A DNA stretch of 64,000 nucleotides from Vulcanimicrobiota bacterium (GTDB lineage Bacteria; Vulcanimicrobiota; Vulcanimicrobiia; Vulcanimicrobiales; Vulcanimicrobiaceae). Below the pieces are notes generated by a model, which had not been told where the DNA came from, ran no database searches, and saw only the letters and a program-made list of their open reading frames with translations. The translations under genes were made by a program, and so were the position numbers. The stretch lies in NCBI GenBank assembly GCA_003140215.1, contig PLJL01000004.1:1646192-1710191 (forward strand), read 5' to 3'. Positions 24,925 through 35,680 of the stretch are shown here, in pieces (position 1 is the first letter of the stretch; every line of letters starts with the position of its first letter).

Positions 24925-24928
<4 letters not shown>
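24515..24928 (-). CDS. mce: Methylmalonyl-CoA epimerase
   Basis: 137 residues from ATG 24928, which overlaps the mutase stop (ATGA). Glyoxalase/VOC fold: [53 protein letters not shown]. Metal ligands are likely His 8, Gln 40 region, His 80s and the Glu of IEL. Its coupling to the mutase fixes the assignment: it interconverts (S)- and (R)-methylmalonyl-CoA so that propionyl-CoA carboxylase product can enter the mutase. Confidence 0.9.
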
Positions 24929-26502
<1,574 letters not shown>

Positions 26503-26518
26503 CCCCGGGAGTTGCGCC

Positions 26519-26536
26519 GGGCGCGTCGCCGCGCCC
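26519..26536 (-). terminator. Short GC hairpin after the lipoprotein gene
   Basis: Perfect 7-bp stem GGGCGCG/CGCGCCC with a 4-nt loop, 22 nt past the lipoprotein stop and 17 nt before the mutase ATG. There is no T run, so termination is uncertain. Confidence 0.3.
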
Positions 26537-26557
26537 TACGCCGGGGCCGGGCCGAGC

Positions 26558-27304
26558 CTATTTGGAGGCGGGGTCGACCACCCAGTTGTGCGCGGTGAGC
26601 GTCTGCGCAAAATTGCCGCTCGCGCCGGGGTTGATCGTCTGGACCGGGCCAAATCCGGCCGCCCAGTAGATCGTCTGGTCCGAGCCGTACGCGACCTGCG
26701 AGACGATGCCGGTGTAGGTGGTCGATACTGCTCCCGGTTGCGCGATGAAGGTCGCGGTGACGTGATCGGAGACCACCACGGCGCTGCGCGAGACGCCGGC
26801 GATGTCGACGAACGTCCAGCCGCTCCCCTTGACCATCTGCGCCTTGGCGATCGGGTACGACTGCACGCACGTCTCGGTGCCGCCGCTCGTGTAGCCGACG
26901 ACGTAGACGTCGCCGGTGGAGTTCTTCGAGATGACGGGCGTGGCGTATGCGCCGTTGAACTGGACGTCGGAGACCGGGATGATCGCAAGCCCAACGTTGA
27001 CGACGAACTCGCCGAACGTCCCGAGCGCCGCGCTACAGGTCGTTCCCAGCGATGGCGGCGGTGCGAGCGCGGTCGAGGCGTAGGCGAAGACGCCGCCGCT
27101 GGTCGTGCCGTTATACGCTGCTTGGTTCGTCAGCGGGAGGTAGTTCTCGGCCTTTACCGGGACCGGGGTCGCCGTGGGGACCGGCGTCGCGGTCGGCGCC
27201 GGCGTCGCGGTCGCTCCGGTGGTCGGCGTCGTGCCATAATTAGCGCCGCACCCAGCGGCCGCGAGCGCGGCTAGAAAACAAACCCCAAGAAGCAGTCGGC
27301 GCAC
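26558..27304 (-). CDS. Lipoprotein of unknown function
   Basis: 248 residues from GTG 27304, with GGAGG 5 nt upstream. N-terminus VRRLLLGVCFLAALAAAGC gives a clear lipobox (LAAAGC), so it is lipid-anchored. A linker of TPxPTATPVP repeats follows (about residues 30-50), then a beta-rich domain with SKNSTGDVYVVGYTSGG, TFVDIAGVSRSAVVVSDHV, QVAYGSDQTIYWAAG. This domain may be a small propeller or sandwich; no match is recognised. The Pro/Thr linker is a common spacer through the cell envelope. Confidence 0.72.
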   Translation of the reverse strand: MRRLLLGVCFLAALAAAGCGANYGTTPTTGATATPAPTATPVPTATPVPVKAENYLPLTNQAAYNGTTSGGVFAYASTALAPPPSLGTTCSAALGTFGEFVVNVGLAIIPVSDVQFNGAYATPVISKNSTGDVYVVGYTSGGTETCVQSYPIAKAQMVKGSGWTFVDIAGVSRSAVVVSDHVTATFIAQPGAVSTTYTGIVSQVAYGSDQTIYWAAGFGPVQTINPGASGNFAQTLTAHNWVVDPASK

Positions 27305-27439
27305 CAAGACCTCCGTTGCGAAACGTGCGAGGGGACCGTTTCCGAGGGCGCGGGCGGGGTCCTGCGGGAACCGTTCGCTCTCGTTCGATACGGCCGATAC
27401 GGCGGAAACCTCGCCGCCTCGCGTACGGTACCAAGCGGC

Positions 27440-29017
27440 ATGACCCGCATCCCCTTTGCGAGCCTGGCCTTGGCCGCGTCCCTGCTCTTCGGCACCGCGA
27501 CGACGGCACAGGTCCTCCCCTCGGGCACGGGGACTCCCGACGATGCCCTTACGGCGCAGCAGATCGCGGCGATCGACACCATCGCCGCAACCGCGATCGA
27601 GCGCAAGGCGACGCCGTCGGTCGCGATCGGCGTCGCCAAGCACGGCCGACTCGTCTTCGCCAAAGCGTACGGCTTCCGCAACCTCGATGACAAGGTCCCG
27701 GCCGACACCGACACGATGTACGGGATCGGCTCGAACACCAAGCAGTTCACCGCCGCCGCGATCTTGCTGCTGCGCGACGCCGGGAAGCTCGACGTCGACG
27801 CTCCCGTCGCGCGCTATCTTCCCGCAACGCCGCACGGTGACGAGGTCACACTGCGCAACCTGCTCACCCACACGGGCGGCTACGCGGAGTTCACCGAGCT
27901 CCCCGACATCGACCGGCTCGGCGCGCGCCCGGTGACGAACGACGAGATCCTCGAGACGGTGATCGGCCGGCCGTTGGGATTCAAGCCCGGCACCAAGTGG
28001 CAGTACTCCAACACCGGGTTCGTGATCCTGGCGACCATCGTCGAGAAGTTGTCGGGGATGAGCTACGCCGATTTTCTGCGCGCGCGGATCTTCGAGCCGC
28101 TCGGGATGAGCCGCACGCACTACGGCGACGAATCGGTGGTCGAGAACGATCGCGCCACCGGCTACGCGCGCTTCGCGATGGGCGAGCAAGAGCATGAGGC
28201 GCACCTCGACTACACCTGGTTCTCGGGGGCGGGCGCGATCGAAAGCACGCTGGGCGATCTCGAGATTTGGAACAATGCCGTCGATCGTGGCACGCTGCTC
28301 TCGGCGTCGTCGCGCGCGATGATGCACGCGCCGTACAGGCTGGCCGACGGTACCGACACCCACTACGGCTTCGGCCTGATCCTGCAACCCCTGGGGGCCG
28401 GGAAAAACGTCGTGCTGCACGGGGGCGACACGACCGGCTTCGGGACGCAGGACGCGCGCTTCGTCGAAGACGGCGTCGACGTGATCGTCCTGACCAATCA
28501 GGAGCCCGCAGCGTACAACGCGATCATGCGGGCGGTATACGGCGCGGTCGTCCCGGCGCTGCCGCGCCCGGCGCCGACGGCCGCCGCACCGGCGGCCCCC
28601 GCGCCGGCGCCGGCGTCCGCAACGACACCGCCGCCGATCCCGTACGCGCAACCAGCGGTCGACGCGTTGGCGCGGCGCTGGCTCGACGACGCGGTTGCGG
28701 GCTTGATCGATCTCTCCAAACTGCGTCCCACGGTCCGCGCGTCGCTGCGCATGGCGCGCAATCAAGCCGCGTTACGTGATCTCGCGCGTTTCGGACCGCG
28801 CACCTATCGGCTCGTCAACGTCGACCGGCGCGCGCCGACGTCGACCTACCAGTACAGCATGCGGACGTCCAAGCGGACGCTGCTCTACATCTTCGCGATC
28901 GACGACGACGGCTTGATCGCCGGCGCGGACGTCTTCGACCCCAACCCGCTCGCGCCGGATCGCTCGCCCAGCCCGGCGGCCTCGCCGGCACCGTCTGCCT
29001 CGCCGGGCTCACCCTGA
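27440..29017 (+). CDS. Exported beta-lactamase-family serine hydrolase
   Basis: 525 residues with a signal peptide (MTRIPFASLALAASLLFG). Serine hydrolase of the class C / S12 type: SNTK (Ser 98, Lys 101), YSN near 189 (WQYSNTGFVIL), and HGGDTTG near 327. After the catalytic domain comes a Pro/Ala linker (about residues 375-400), then a small C-terminal domain (AVDALARRWLDDAVAGLIDL, TYQYSMRTSKRTLLYIFAIDD) like those appended to many D-aminopeptidase/esterase-type members, and a Ser/Pro tail. Could be a peptidase, esterase or carboxypeptidase. Unrelated in context to the AmiE-like gene. Confidence 0.85.
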   Translation: MTRIPFASLALAASLLFGTATTAQVLPSGTGTPDDALTAQQIAAIDTIAATAIERKATPSVAIGVAKHGRLVFAKAYGFRNLDDKVPADTDTMYGIGSNTKQFTAAAILLLRDAGKLDVDAPVARYLPATPHGDEVTLRNLLTHTGGYAEFTELPDIDRLGARPVTNDEILETVIGRPLGFKPGTKWQYSNTGFVILATIVEKLSGMSYADFLRARIFEPLGMSRTHYGDESVVENDRATGYARFAMGEQEHEAHLDYTWFSGAGAIESTLGDLEIWNNAVDRGTLLSASSRAMMHAPYRLADGTDTHYGFGLILQPLGAGKNVVLHGGDTTGFGTQDARFVEDGVDVIVLTNQEPAAYNAIMRAVYGAVVPALPRPAPTAAAPAAPAPAPASATTPPPIPYAQPAVDALARRWLDDAVAGLIDLSKLRPTVRASLRMARNQAALRDLARFGPRTYRLVNVDRRAPTSTYQYSMRTSKRTLLYIFAIDDDGLIAGADVFDPNPLAPDRSPSPAASPAPSASPGSP

Positions 29018-29074
29018 AGGCGTAAGCGTGGTTACGGGACATCCGGACCCGCTCGCGCTATCGTTGACGGTACG

Positions 29075-29542
29075 ATGAAACGCAGCACCGTCCTGAGCGC
29101 GCTCGCCGGCTTCGTCCTCGCCGGGCCGGGGATCGCCCGCGCCGCCACCCGGGTGACCCACAGCGATGCCGAGTGGCGCAAGCTCCTCACGCCCGAGGCC
29201 TATGCGGTTTTGCGTCACGAGGACACGGAGCGCGCGTTCTCCAGCCCGCTCGACGAGGAGAAGCACTCCGGCACGTACGCTTGCGCGGGCTGCGACCTCG
29301 CGCTGTACTCGTCGAAGACCAAATTCGACAGCGGAACGGGGTGGCCGAGCTTCTGGGCGCCGCTCCCCAACGCGGTCGGAACCAAGACCGATTATCTGCT
29401 CGGTCTGCCGCGCACCGCGGTCCATTGCCGGCGCTGCGAAGGGCACCTCGGGCACGTCTTCGACGACGGGCCCAAGCCGACGGGGTTACGCTATTGCATG
29501 AACGGCGTCGCGCTGCGGTTCAAGCCCGGCCGCGCCGCCTAG
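29075..29542 (+). CDS. msrB: Exported peptide-methionine (R)-S-oxide reductase
   Basis: 155 residues. The N-terminus MKRSTVLSALAGFVLAGPGIARA is a signal sequence, so this MsrB repairs envelope proteins. Family marks: YACAGC and CRRCEGHLGHVF (two CxxC zinc pairs), FDSGTGWPSFW, and the catalytic Cys in LRYCMNG at residue 141. The usual resolving Cys position (around GWPSF) has no Cys, so another thiol reductant may be used. Stop overlaps the convergent radical SAM gene by 4 nt. Confidence 0.92.
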   Translation: MKRSTVLSALAGFVLAGPGIARAATRVTHSDAEWRKLLTPEAYAVLRHEDTERAFSSPLDEEKHSGTYACAGCDLALYSSKTKFDSGTGWPSFWAPLPNAVGTKTDYLLGLPRTAVHCRRCEGHLGHVFDDGPKPTGLRYCMNGVALRFKPGRAA

Positions 29543-30444
29543 CTCGGCACGAGATACGCGCCAAGATCGCTTTTCGCACCGAACTCGCATTTTCCGCAGA
29601 TGTCCATCGCCGCTCGGTTGGTTTCGAGTTGCTCCCCGAAATCAGCGCGCTTCGCGCTCGAGACGATCGCGCTCCATTTCTGCGTGGAGAGATCACCGAA
29701 GTCGCCGGCGTGCGGATGTGCGCAACACGGCACGACGGTTCCGTTCCAATCAACGTAGAGGTTGTCACCTCCTCGGACGAATGGGCACGTGCCCTCACCT
29801 GGCTGCCAGTTCCGGCCTGAAAGGTCTTCGGACGCGCCGACGAGATTGATCCACCAGCGAAATTCAGGCCTCCAGCCGAGTGGCTCGAGGACGGTTTTCC
29901 ACGCCGCCGTGTGCGCCACGTCGAACACGACGGTGCGCGTCATCAATTCCATGTCCGGACACAGTTGATCCCTGAGCCGGCGCGCTTTCACGAGAAATGC
30001 CATGAACTTTTCCCACGTCGCCGGCGGACGAAGCCGCTCGTACGAGGCAGGCGTACCATCGCCATCGCAGCTCACGACCAGCCGATTCAGCCGCCGCCGT
30101 CGCAACACGTCCTCGAGTTGATCCCAGCGCGCAAACTGCGCGTTCGTGGACATCTCCAGAAATCCGATCGAAAAACGTGGCGCCGTCTCGAGTTCGTCGA
30201 AGATAGCAGGCAGATCATCGTGCAACAGCGACTCGCCGTAGTTGAACAATCGGAAAATCGCAACATGATCGACATCGATGTTTGCCAGGCACGATCCAAA
30301 CACCGAGGGCTCGATGCGCGTGACCTTGTTCAGAATCGTCGAATTCGGGCAGCCGACGCATCGAAGCTGGCACCCGCCGACGATATCGAAGTGGACGCTC
30401 GCGAGCACCCTGTTCAAGGGCGCAGATGCGCCTTCGGCAACCAT
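29539..30444 (-). CDS. Radical SAM protein with SPASM-type C-terminus
   Basis: 301 residues from ATG 30444. The 4Fe-4S motif CQLRCVGC (Cys 25, 29, 32) binds the SAM-cleaving cluster; LSTNAQFARWDQL-like EMSTNAQFARW and VVSCDGDG follow the radical SAM barrel. The C-terminal part has CPFVRGGDNLYVDWNGTVVPCCAHP and ICGKCEFG, extra Cys clusters of SPASM proteins. Neighbouring peptide precursors typical of ribosomal peptide maturation are not seen. Visibly less GC-rich than its neighbours, so possibly transferred. Substrate unknown. Confidence 0.83.
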   Translation of the reverse strand: MVAEGASAPLNRVLASVHFDIVGGCQLRCVGCPNSTILNKVTRIEPSVFGSCLANIDVDHVAIFRLFNYGESLLHDDLPAIFDELETAPRFSIGFLEMSTNAQFARWDQLEDVLRRRRLNRLVVSCDGDGTPASYERLRPPATWEKFMAFLVKARRLRDQLCPDMELMTRTVVFDVAHTAAWKTVLEPLGWRPEFRWWINLVGASEDLSGRNWQPGEGTCPFVRGGDNLYVDWNGTVVPCCAHPHAGDFGDLSTQKWSAIVSSAKRADFGEQLETNRAAMDICGKCEFGAKSDLGAYLVPS

Positions 30445-30501
30445 GGTGAGAGATCGTTTTGTCCGCTGGCAAGGTCGGCCTTGCCGGCGCCGGCAGCCAG
30501 C

Positions 30502-31209
30502 CTAGTCCGGCGCGGAGAGCCAGCGCCGGCCGAGGTCGGCGCACAACGCGGCGTCGTCGAACCCTGCCGCCATCAGTGCGCCGAGGCCGCGCCGGCCCTC
30601 GAGGGATGCGGCGGCGCTGGTGAAGCCGGCGCGCGCCAGGACGGCGCCTTCAACGGCATCGGCAGCCGCTTTGCCCTGACCGAGCGCGCCGGCTGGTGTC
30701 CCGTCCACGATCCCGAGCCCGGCGGCTTGCGTCGCTGCCAGGCCCAGGGCGTCCCGCGCGGCCGTCGGATCGAGCCCCAGCGCCCGGGCGGCGGCCGCCG
30801 CGGCTCCGAGCCGCGCCGTCACCGCATCGGCGTGCCAGGCTGCGTCGAGGCGGAGCGCCCCACGCAGGCGCGCCGCCACCTCGCACCCGACCGCGATCGC
30901 GGCGAGGATCTCCGGTTCGCCGTGCGCCGCCAGCGCGGCGGCGACGATCGCGGCATCGGCGCGCGTCGCCGGCGAGCCCGCCAGCACGGTCGCGTCGACG
31001 AACGCCCGCCGCAGCGGCAGCCCGGCTCCGGCTAGCGCGCGCTCGGCCGGCGCGGACGCGGCGGTAGGGCCGGCCAGCGCGCGGCGCGCCGCGGCCAAAC
31101 GCGTGCGCGCGGACTGCAGTGCGGCGTCGAGTCCAGCGCCTGCGGGCGGCGCGGCGACGAAGCGGGCGACGATCTCCGACGCGCCCGGTACCGGCGCGGC
31201 GTCAGGCAT
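30502..31209 (-). CDS. Half-length MmgE/PrpD-like protein
   Basis: 235 residues, about half of the family length. It covers the N-terminal helical domain only: ADAAIVAAALAAHGEPEILAAIAVGCEVAARLRGAL, LGAAAAAARALGLDPTAARDALGLAATQAAGL. The C-terminal domain with the remaining active-site residues is absent, and the HPTATCG-like stretch is degenerate (WHADAVTARLG). It overlaps the full-length MmgE/PrpD gene by 8 nt, so it is translated with it. It may be a decaying duplicate or a partner that forms a mixed dimer. Confidence 0.65.
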   Translation of the reverse strand: MPDAAPVPGASEIVARFVAAPPAGAGLDAALQSARTRLAAARRALAGPTAASAPAERALAGAGLPLRRAFVDATVLAGSPATRADAAIVAAALAAHGEPEILAAIAVGCEVAARLRGALRLDAAWHADAVTARLGAAAAAARALGLDPTAARDALGLAATQAAGLGIVDGTPAGALGQGKAAADAVEGAVLARAGFTSAAASLEGRRGLGALMAAGFDDAALCADLGRRWLSAPD

Positions 31210-32563
31210 GCGCGGTTGCCACCGGAGCCGCGGCCGCCAACACCGCGTCGAACCCGTCGGCTTCGAGCTGCATTGCCGTCTCGATGAGCCGGCGCGCGGC
31301 CTGCGGGCCTAGCCCGGGTGCCACGAGTAGCTCGACTTTGGCGAACAGCTCCGCGTCGGTGAGCGGACGCGCCGCGCTGCCGCGCGCGTGCTCGACGACC
31401 TCCTCGAGCACCGTTCCATCATGCAGGCGAGCTTCGAGCCGGGCGGCGTCACGCGCAATCCCGGGACTCGCGACCAGCACGGTCCTGGCGCGCAGCGCGC
31501 ACACGTCGGCGCGCCGCACGCGCTCGGTCTCATATTGCGGGAGCCCGACCCGGCCGTCGCACAACGCTGCGGCGATTCCGTGGATGGCGCTGAAACGTGC
31601 CTGCAGCCCGTCGGCCGGATCGGGGTTGCCCATCAACTCGGGGACGAGCGGATGACAATGCGCGCGCAACGCGGCGATTGCATCCGGCGTGACGCGCTCG
31701 CGCAGCGCCAACGCGGCGTCGATCGACGGATGCGCGACGATCCCGCACGGATACGGCTTGTAGGTGTTGTCGGCGAGCTCCCAGCGCGTCCCCACGTCGT
31801 CGAGCAGCTGGGCGGGATCGAAACGCGTCGAGAGCGCCGCCGCGAATCCGCGCGGATCCTCGAGTATCGTCCCCGGCGCGTCGGCGCCCTGCGCGGCGAG
31901 CCGCGCGGCCAGGATCCCGTTGGCCGCGGCCTTGCCGGGGTGAAAAGCCTTGGTCATCGTCCCGAAGGCCTCGCGCTGACCCAACGTCATCGTGGCCGAC
32001 AAGCGCACGGCGCGGGCCAGGCTCGCGTCGTCGAAACCCAGCAGCAACGCGGCGGTTACGGCGGCGCCGACGACGCCGCAGGTGCCGGTGATGTGCCAGC
32101 CGCGCTCGTAGTGTTCCGGGGAGATCGCGACGCCCGCGCGGAGTTGGGCCTCGCAGCCGATCGCGAACGCGCGCAGCGCGCTCGCGCCGCTCGGCGCGGT
32201 TTCGTGCGCCAGCGCGACGAGCACCGCCATGCACGCCGCGCCGGGGTGGATGACCGTGGCCAGATGGGTGTCGTCGAAATCGTCGACGTGCGCGGCGAAC
32301 CCCGCGGCGAGCGCGCCGAAGTGCGCGTCGACGCGCTGCGTGCGTCCCAGCACCGGCGCGCTCGGCGCGCCGCCGAGCTCGCCTGCCGCGACGACGATCG
32401 CGTCGACGCCCGCATGGTGCGACGCCCCGATCGCCAGCCCGAGCACGTTGATGAGCGCGCGTTTCGCCTCGTGAGCGAGCGGTGCGGGGAGCGGCTCGCG
32501 CGCGAGCGCGCCCAACCGCGCGGCGAACGCGGCGGCGACGTCAGGTTCCGAAGTACTGCGCAT
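31202..32563 (-). CDS. MmgE/PrpD family protein
   Basis: 453 residues, full family length. Motifs: HVDDFDDTHLATVIHPGAACM, GWHITGTCGVVGAAVTAALLLGFD, GTMTKAFHPGKAAANGILAARLA, and NTYKPYPCGIVAHPSIDAAL. Known members are 2-methylcitrate dehydratase, cis-aconitate decarboxylase and iminodisuccinate epimerase, all acting on polycarboxylates. The operon also encodes an ABC importer and an isopropylmalate-dehydrogenase-like enzyme, so an imported di- or tricarboxylate is a fair guess. Overlaps the upstream binding-protein gene by 23 nt. Confidence 0.86.
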   Translation of the reverse strand: MRSTSEPDVAAAFAARLGALAREPLPAPLAHEAKRALINVLGLAIGASHHAGVDAIVVAAGELGGAPSAPVLGRTQRVDAHFGALAAGFAAHVDDFDDTHLATVIHPGAACMAVLVALAHETAPSGASALRAFAIGCEAQLRAGVAISPEHYERGWHITGTCGVVGAAVTAALLLGFDDASLARAVRLSATMTLGQREAFGTMTKAFHPGKAAANGILAARLAAQGADAPGTILEDPRGFAAALSTRFDPAQLLDDVGTRWELADNTYKPYPCGIVAHPSIDAALALRERVTPDAIAALRAHCHPLVPELMGNPDPADGLQARFSAIHGIAAALCDGRVGLPQYETERVRRADVCALRARTVLVASPGIARDAARLEARLHDGTVLEEVVEHARGSAARPLTDAELFAKVELLVAPGLGPQAARRLIETAMQLEADGFDAVLAAAAPVATAHA

Positions 32564-33578
32564 ACCTGGTCTTCATCTCGTCGCTCGTCTTGAGCACGCC
32601 CTGGGGGTCGTCCTTGAACAGGCGGATGCGCGTGATCGGGAGGCGGTTCGCCGGTTCCTTCATCCCCGCGCGCACCGAGCGCAGCCCGCCGAAATCGATC
32701 AGCAACTGTTGCGTGTCGCGGCTGAAGAGATAGGCGTAGAACAAGCGCGCCGCGTTGGGATGCGGCGCCTGCTTGAGCACGGCCGCGGGCGAGGTCTCGA
32801 AGGGCGTTCCCTCGGGCGGATACACGAGCACCAGCGGACTGCCTTGGGCCTGCAGCTGGAACACCACGTACTCGTTGCCGCCCGCCATCACGGCCTGCTC
32901 GCCGCGGCTGAGCACTTTGGGCGGTTCGGTCGACGACTGTACTTGCATGACGCTCTGGGCGCCGAGCTTTTGGAGATAGGGCCAGCCGAACGCCTTCATC
33001 AGCTCGTAGTCGGCGGTCATCTCGCTGCCGCTGTAGGCGGGATGCGCCTTGACGAGCTTGCCCTTCCATTGCGGCGCCAGCAGATCGGCCCAGTTCTTCG
33101 GCGCGTCGGACGGCTTGACCAGCGTCGCGTTGTACGCGATCGGCGAGAGCGTCGCGCGCCAGGTCGCGAAGGTGCCGTCGCGGTCGCGGAACTGCGGCGG
33201 CCAGTACCGCTCGATGTCCTCGAGCCGGACGTCCGCCAGCCATCCGCTGTTCTTCCAGACCAAGAAGTTGGCGGCGTCCGACGTGTTCACGACGTCGACC
33301 ACGTGCAAGTTGCTGCCCATCTCTTGGCCGAGGCGCTGGAACACGCGCTCGCTGCCGGTGCGCTCGACTTGCACCTTGATCCCGTACTTGGCCTGGAACT
33401 CGCGGGCGAGACGCTCGGCGACGCTCACGTCGACCGACGTGTAGAACACGACCAGTCCCTCGGCTTTGGCCTTCGCGACATCGGGCACGATGAATGTCGC
33501 CGGCAAGACGCGCGCCGGCCCCAAGCCGGTCAGGACGAGCACCGCGGCCGCGATGCACCGGGTCAGACGGTGAAGCAT
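32541..33578 (-). CDS. ABC transporter substrate-binding protein (iron/polyamine type)
   Basis: 345 residues with a signal peptide (LTRCIAAAVLVLTGLGPARV). Periplasmic binding fold: EGLVVFYTSVDVSVAERLAREFQAKYGIKVQVER is the start of the Fe(3+)-binding / AfuA-like family, with SDAANFLVWKNSGWLADV, LSPIAYNATLVKP and LYPPEG-like LVYPPEGTPFETSPAAVLK. Iron binders use paired Tyr residues near the C-terminal third; that pair is not obvious here, so an organic ligand or a metal chelate is possible. Delivers its ligand to the permease and ATPase in the same operon. Confidence 0.85.
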   Translation of the reverse strand: MLHRLTRCIAAAVLVLTGLGPARVLPATFIVPDVAKAKAEGLVVFYTSVDVSVAERLAREFQAKYGIKVQVERTGSERVFQRLGQEMGSNLHVVDVVNTSDAANFLVWKNSGWLADVRLEDIERYWPPQFRDRDGTFATWRATLSPIAYNATLVKPSDAPKNWADLLAPQWKGKLVKAHPAYSGSEMTADYELMKAFGWPYLQKLGAQSVMQVQSSTEPPKVLSRGEQAVMAGGNEYVVFQLQAQGSPLVLVYPPEGTPFETSPAAVLKQAPHPNAARLFYAYLFSRDTQQLLIDFGGLRSVRAGMKEPANRLPITRIRLFKDDPQGVLKTSDEMKTRYAQYFGT

Positions 33579-33579
33579 C

Positions 33580-34593
33580 TCATTCTCCTGCAGATGGGTG
33601 TTCGAGACGATGGCAGCGCTCCGGCGGAAAGCCGAGCCAGACGCGCTCGCCCGGCAAGACGTCGACGTGCGGCGGCGTGGTGACGCGCACCAGCTCGCCG
33701 CCGGCTTCGACGACGTAGTCGCGCGCGCTGCCCAGGAACACCCGCCGCACCACGGTGCCGGGCAGGTACGGCGTCCCGTTCACCGCCGGCTGCGCCGCAA
33801 GCAGCGCGACGTCTTCGAGCCGGATCGAGAAGGGCGCGTCCAAACCGGCGAAGCTGCCCGGGAGCACGTTCGCGCCCCCGACGAACCGAGCCACGAACTC
33901 CGACCGCGGCCGGCGGTAGATCTCTTCGGGCGTCCCGGCCTGCTCCACGCGTCCGGCGCGCAGGACGACGATCAGGTCCGCGGTCGCCATCGCTTCGCCT
34001 TGATCGTGGGTGACGTAGACGGTGGTGTAGCGAAACTCGTCGTGCAGGCGGCGGATCTCGAAGCGCATCTCTTCGCGCAGGTTCGCGTCCAGATTCGAGA
34101 GCGGCTCGTCCAGCAACAAGGTCTGCGGTTCGACGACGAGCGCCCGCGCGAGGGCGACCCGTTGTTGCTGTCCGCCCGAGAGCTCGGCCGGATAGCGGTG
34201 CAGCAACGGGTCGAGCTGCGTCGCCGCGCAGATCGTCGCGACGCGCGCGGCGATCTGGTCGCGGGGCAGCGCGCGCAGGCGCAATCCGTAGCCGACGTTT
34301 TGCTCGACGGTCATGTGCGGCCACAGCGCGTAGCTTTGGAAGATCATCGACATCCCGCGGCGTTCGGGCGGGACGACGGTGCCGGGCGCCGAGAGGCGCG
34401 TACCGCCGACGACGATTTCGCCTGCGTCGGGCGCGATGAAGCCGGCGACGAGCCGCAGGAGGGTCGTCTTCCCACATCCCGACGGGCCGAGCAGACACAC
34501 GAACGCACCGTCGGGGATCGTCAGGTCGATGCCGTCGACGACGGCGCTGCCGTTGAAGCGTTTGACCAGGTTTCGCAACTCGAGCGTGGCCAC
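33580..34593 (-). CDS. ABC transporter ATP-binding protein (FbpC/PotA type)
   Basis: 337 residues from GTG 34593, chosen because the upstream gene stops at 34598; the frame is open further. Walker A GPSGCGKTT, Q-loop MIFQSYALWPHMTV, signature LSGGQQQRVALARAL, Walker B LLLDEPLSNLD, H-loop YVTHDQGEA. A C-terminal TOBE domain (about residues 240-337) is the regulatory extension of the iron/polyamine/maltose class. Powers the importer made with the fused permease (35677) and the binding protein (33578). Confidence 0.9.
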   Translation of the reverse strand: MATLELRNLVKRFNGSAVVDGIDLTIPDGAFVCLLGPSGCGKTTLLRLVAGFIAPDAGEIVVGGTRLSAPGTVVPPERRGMSMIFQSYALWPHMTVEQNVGYGLRLRALPRDQIAARVATICAATQLDPLLHRYPAELSGGQQQRVALARALVVEPQTLLLDEPLSNLDANLREEMRFEIRRLHDEFRYTTVYVTHDQGEAMATADLIVVLRAGRVEQAGTPEEIYRRPRSEFVARFVGGANVLPGSFAGLDAPFSIRLEDVALLAAQPAVNGTPYLPGTVVRRVFLGSARDYVVEAGGELVRVTTPPHVDVLPGERVWLGFPPERCHRLEHPSAGE

Positions 34594-34597
34594 GCGG

Positions 34598-35680
34598 TCA
34601 GCCCTGCGCCCGGGACGCGGCGCGCTCCGCGACGGCGTCACCCATCTCGACCGTGGTGCCGGTACCGCCCAGGTCGGGGGTCAGGCTCGTGCGCGTCTCG
34701 ATCGTGTCTTCCACCGCCTGCTCGATCGCCCGCGCCGCCGCGCTCGCCCGCACGTCGCCCTTCGTGCGTCCGAGCCAGGCCAGCAGCATCTGCGCCGAGA
34801 CGATCATGGCGTACGGGTTGGCGACGTTGCGCCCGGCGATGTCGGGCGCGGACCCGTGCGTTGCCTGCGCCATCGCGTGACGTGGACCGGCGGAGAGGGC
34901 AGGCGCCATCCCCAGGCCGCCGACCAGCCCCGCGGCCTCGTCGCTGAGGATGTCGCCGAACATGTTCGTGGTGACGACGACGTCATAGGCTTGGGGCTTC
35001 ATCGCTAGGCGCATCGCGAACGTGTCGACGATGATCTCCTCGTAGGCGACGTCGGGATAGTCGCGCGCGACCGCGCGGCACTCCTCGGCGAACATTCCGC
35101 AACCCAGCTTGAAGACGGTGTCCTTGTGGATGACCGCGAGCTGTTTGCGCCGCGTTCGCGCCAGCTCGAACGCGGCCCGCGCGACTTTGGACGAGGCGGC
35201 GCGCGTAATGACCCGTACCGAGATCGTCACGTCGTGCGTTGGCCGGAACTCACCCGACCCGGCGACGACGTTGCGATCGGGTTGGAAGCCTTCGTTGTTC
35301 TCGCGCACGATGACCAGGTCGACGCCTTGGTGGACGGAGGGCAGCGTGCGGTAGGACTTCGCCGGCCGGATGTTCGCGAACAAGTCGAAGTGCTTGCGCA
35401 GGATCGGATGTGGGTTGATGGCGCCGGCGATCTTGGGATACTCGCGGTGGCCGATCGGTCCGAGGATCCAGCCGTCGAGCGGCTCGAGCGCGTCGAGCGT
35501 CCCGTCCGGCAGGGTCGTGCCGGTCGACTCGAGCGCACGCCGCCCGATCGGGAACTCATGCCATGCGATCGGCAAGTCGACGGCGCGCGCCGCCGCAGCG
35601 ACGACCTTGACGGCTTGGGGGACGACCTCGAGCCCGATGTCGTCGCCCAGGAGCACGCCGAGCTGCAGCGGGCGGCTCAT
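34598..35680 (-). CDS. Isocitrate/isopropylmalate dehydrogenase family protein
   Basis: 360 residues. Beta-decarboxylating dehydrogenase: [28 protein letters not shown], the loop [61 protein letters not shown] and [15 protein letters not shown]. Acts on 2-hydroxy acids with a 3-carboxylate (tartrate, isocitrate, isopropylmalate or homologues) using NAD(P). It stands between permease and ATPase genes, overlapping the permease by 4 nt, so its substrate is probably the imported acid or a product of it, and not leucine biosynthesis. Confidence 0.88.
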   Translation of the reverse strand: MSRPLQLGVLLGDDIGLEVVPQAVKVVAAAARAVDLPIAWHEFPIGRRALESTGTTLPDGTLDALEPLDGWILGPIGHREYPKIAGAINPHPILRKHFDLFANIRPAKSYRTLPSVHQGVDLVIVRENNEGFQPDRNVVAGSGEFRPTHDVTISVRVITRAASSKVARAAFELARTRRKQLAVIHKDTVFKLGCGMFAEECRAVARDYPDVAYEEIIVDTFAMRLAMKPQAYDVVVTTNMFGDILSDEAAGLVGGLGMAPALSAGPRHAMAQATHGSAPDIAGRNVANPYAMIVSAQMLLAWLGRTKGDVRASAAARAIEQAVEDTIETRTSLTPDLGGTGTTVEMGDAVAERAASRAQG

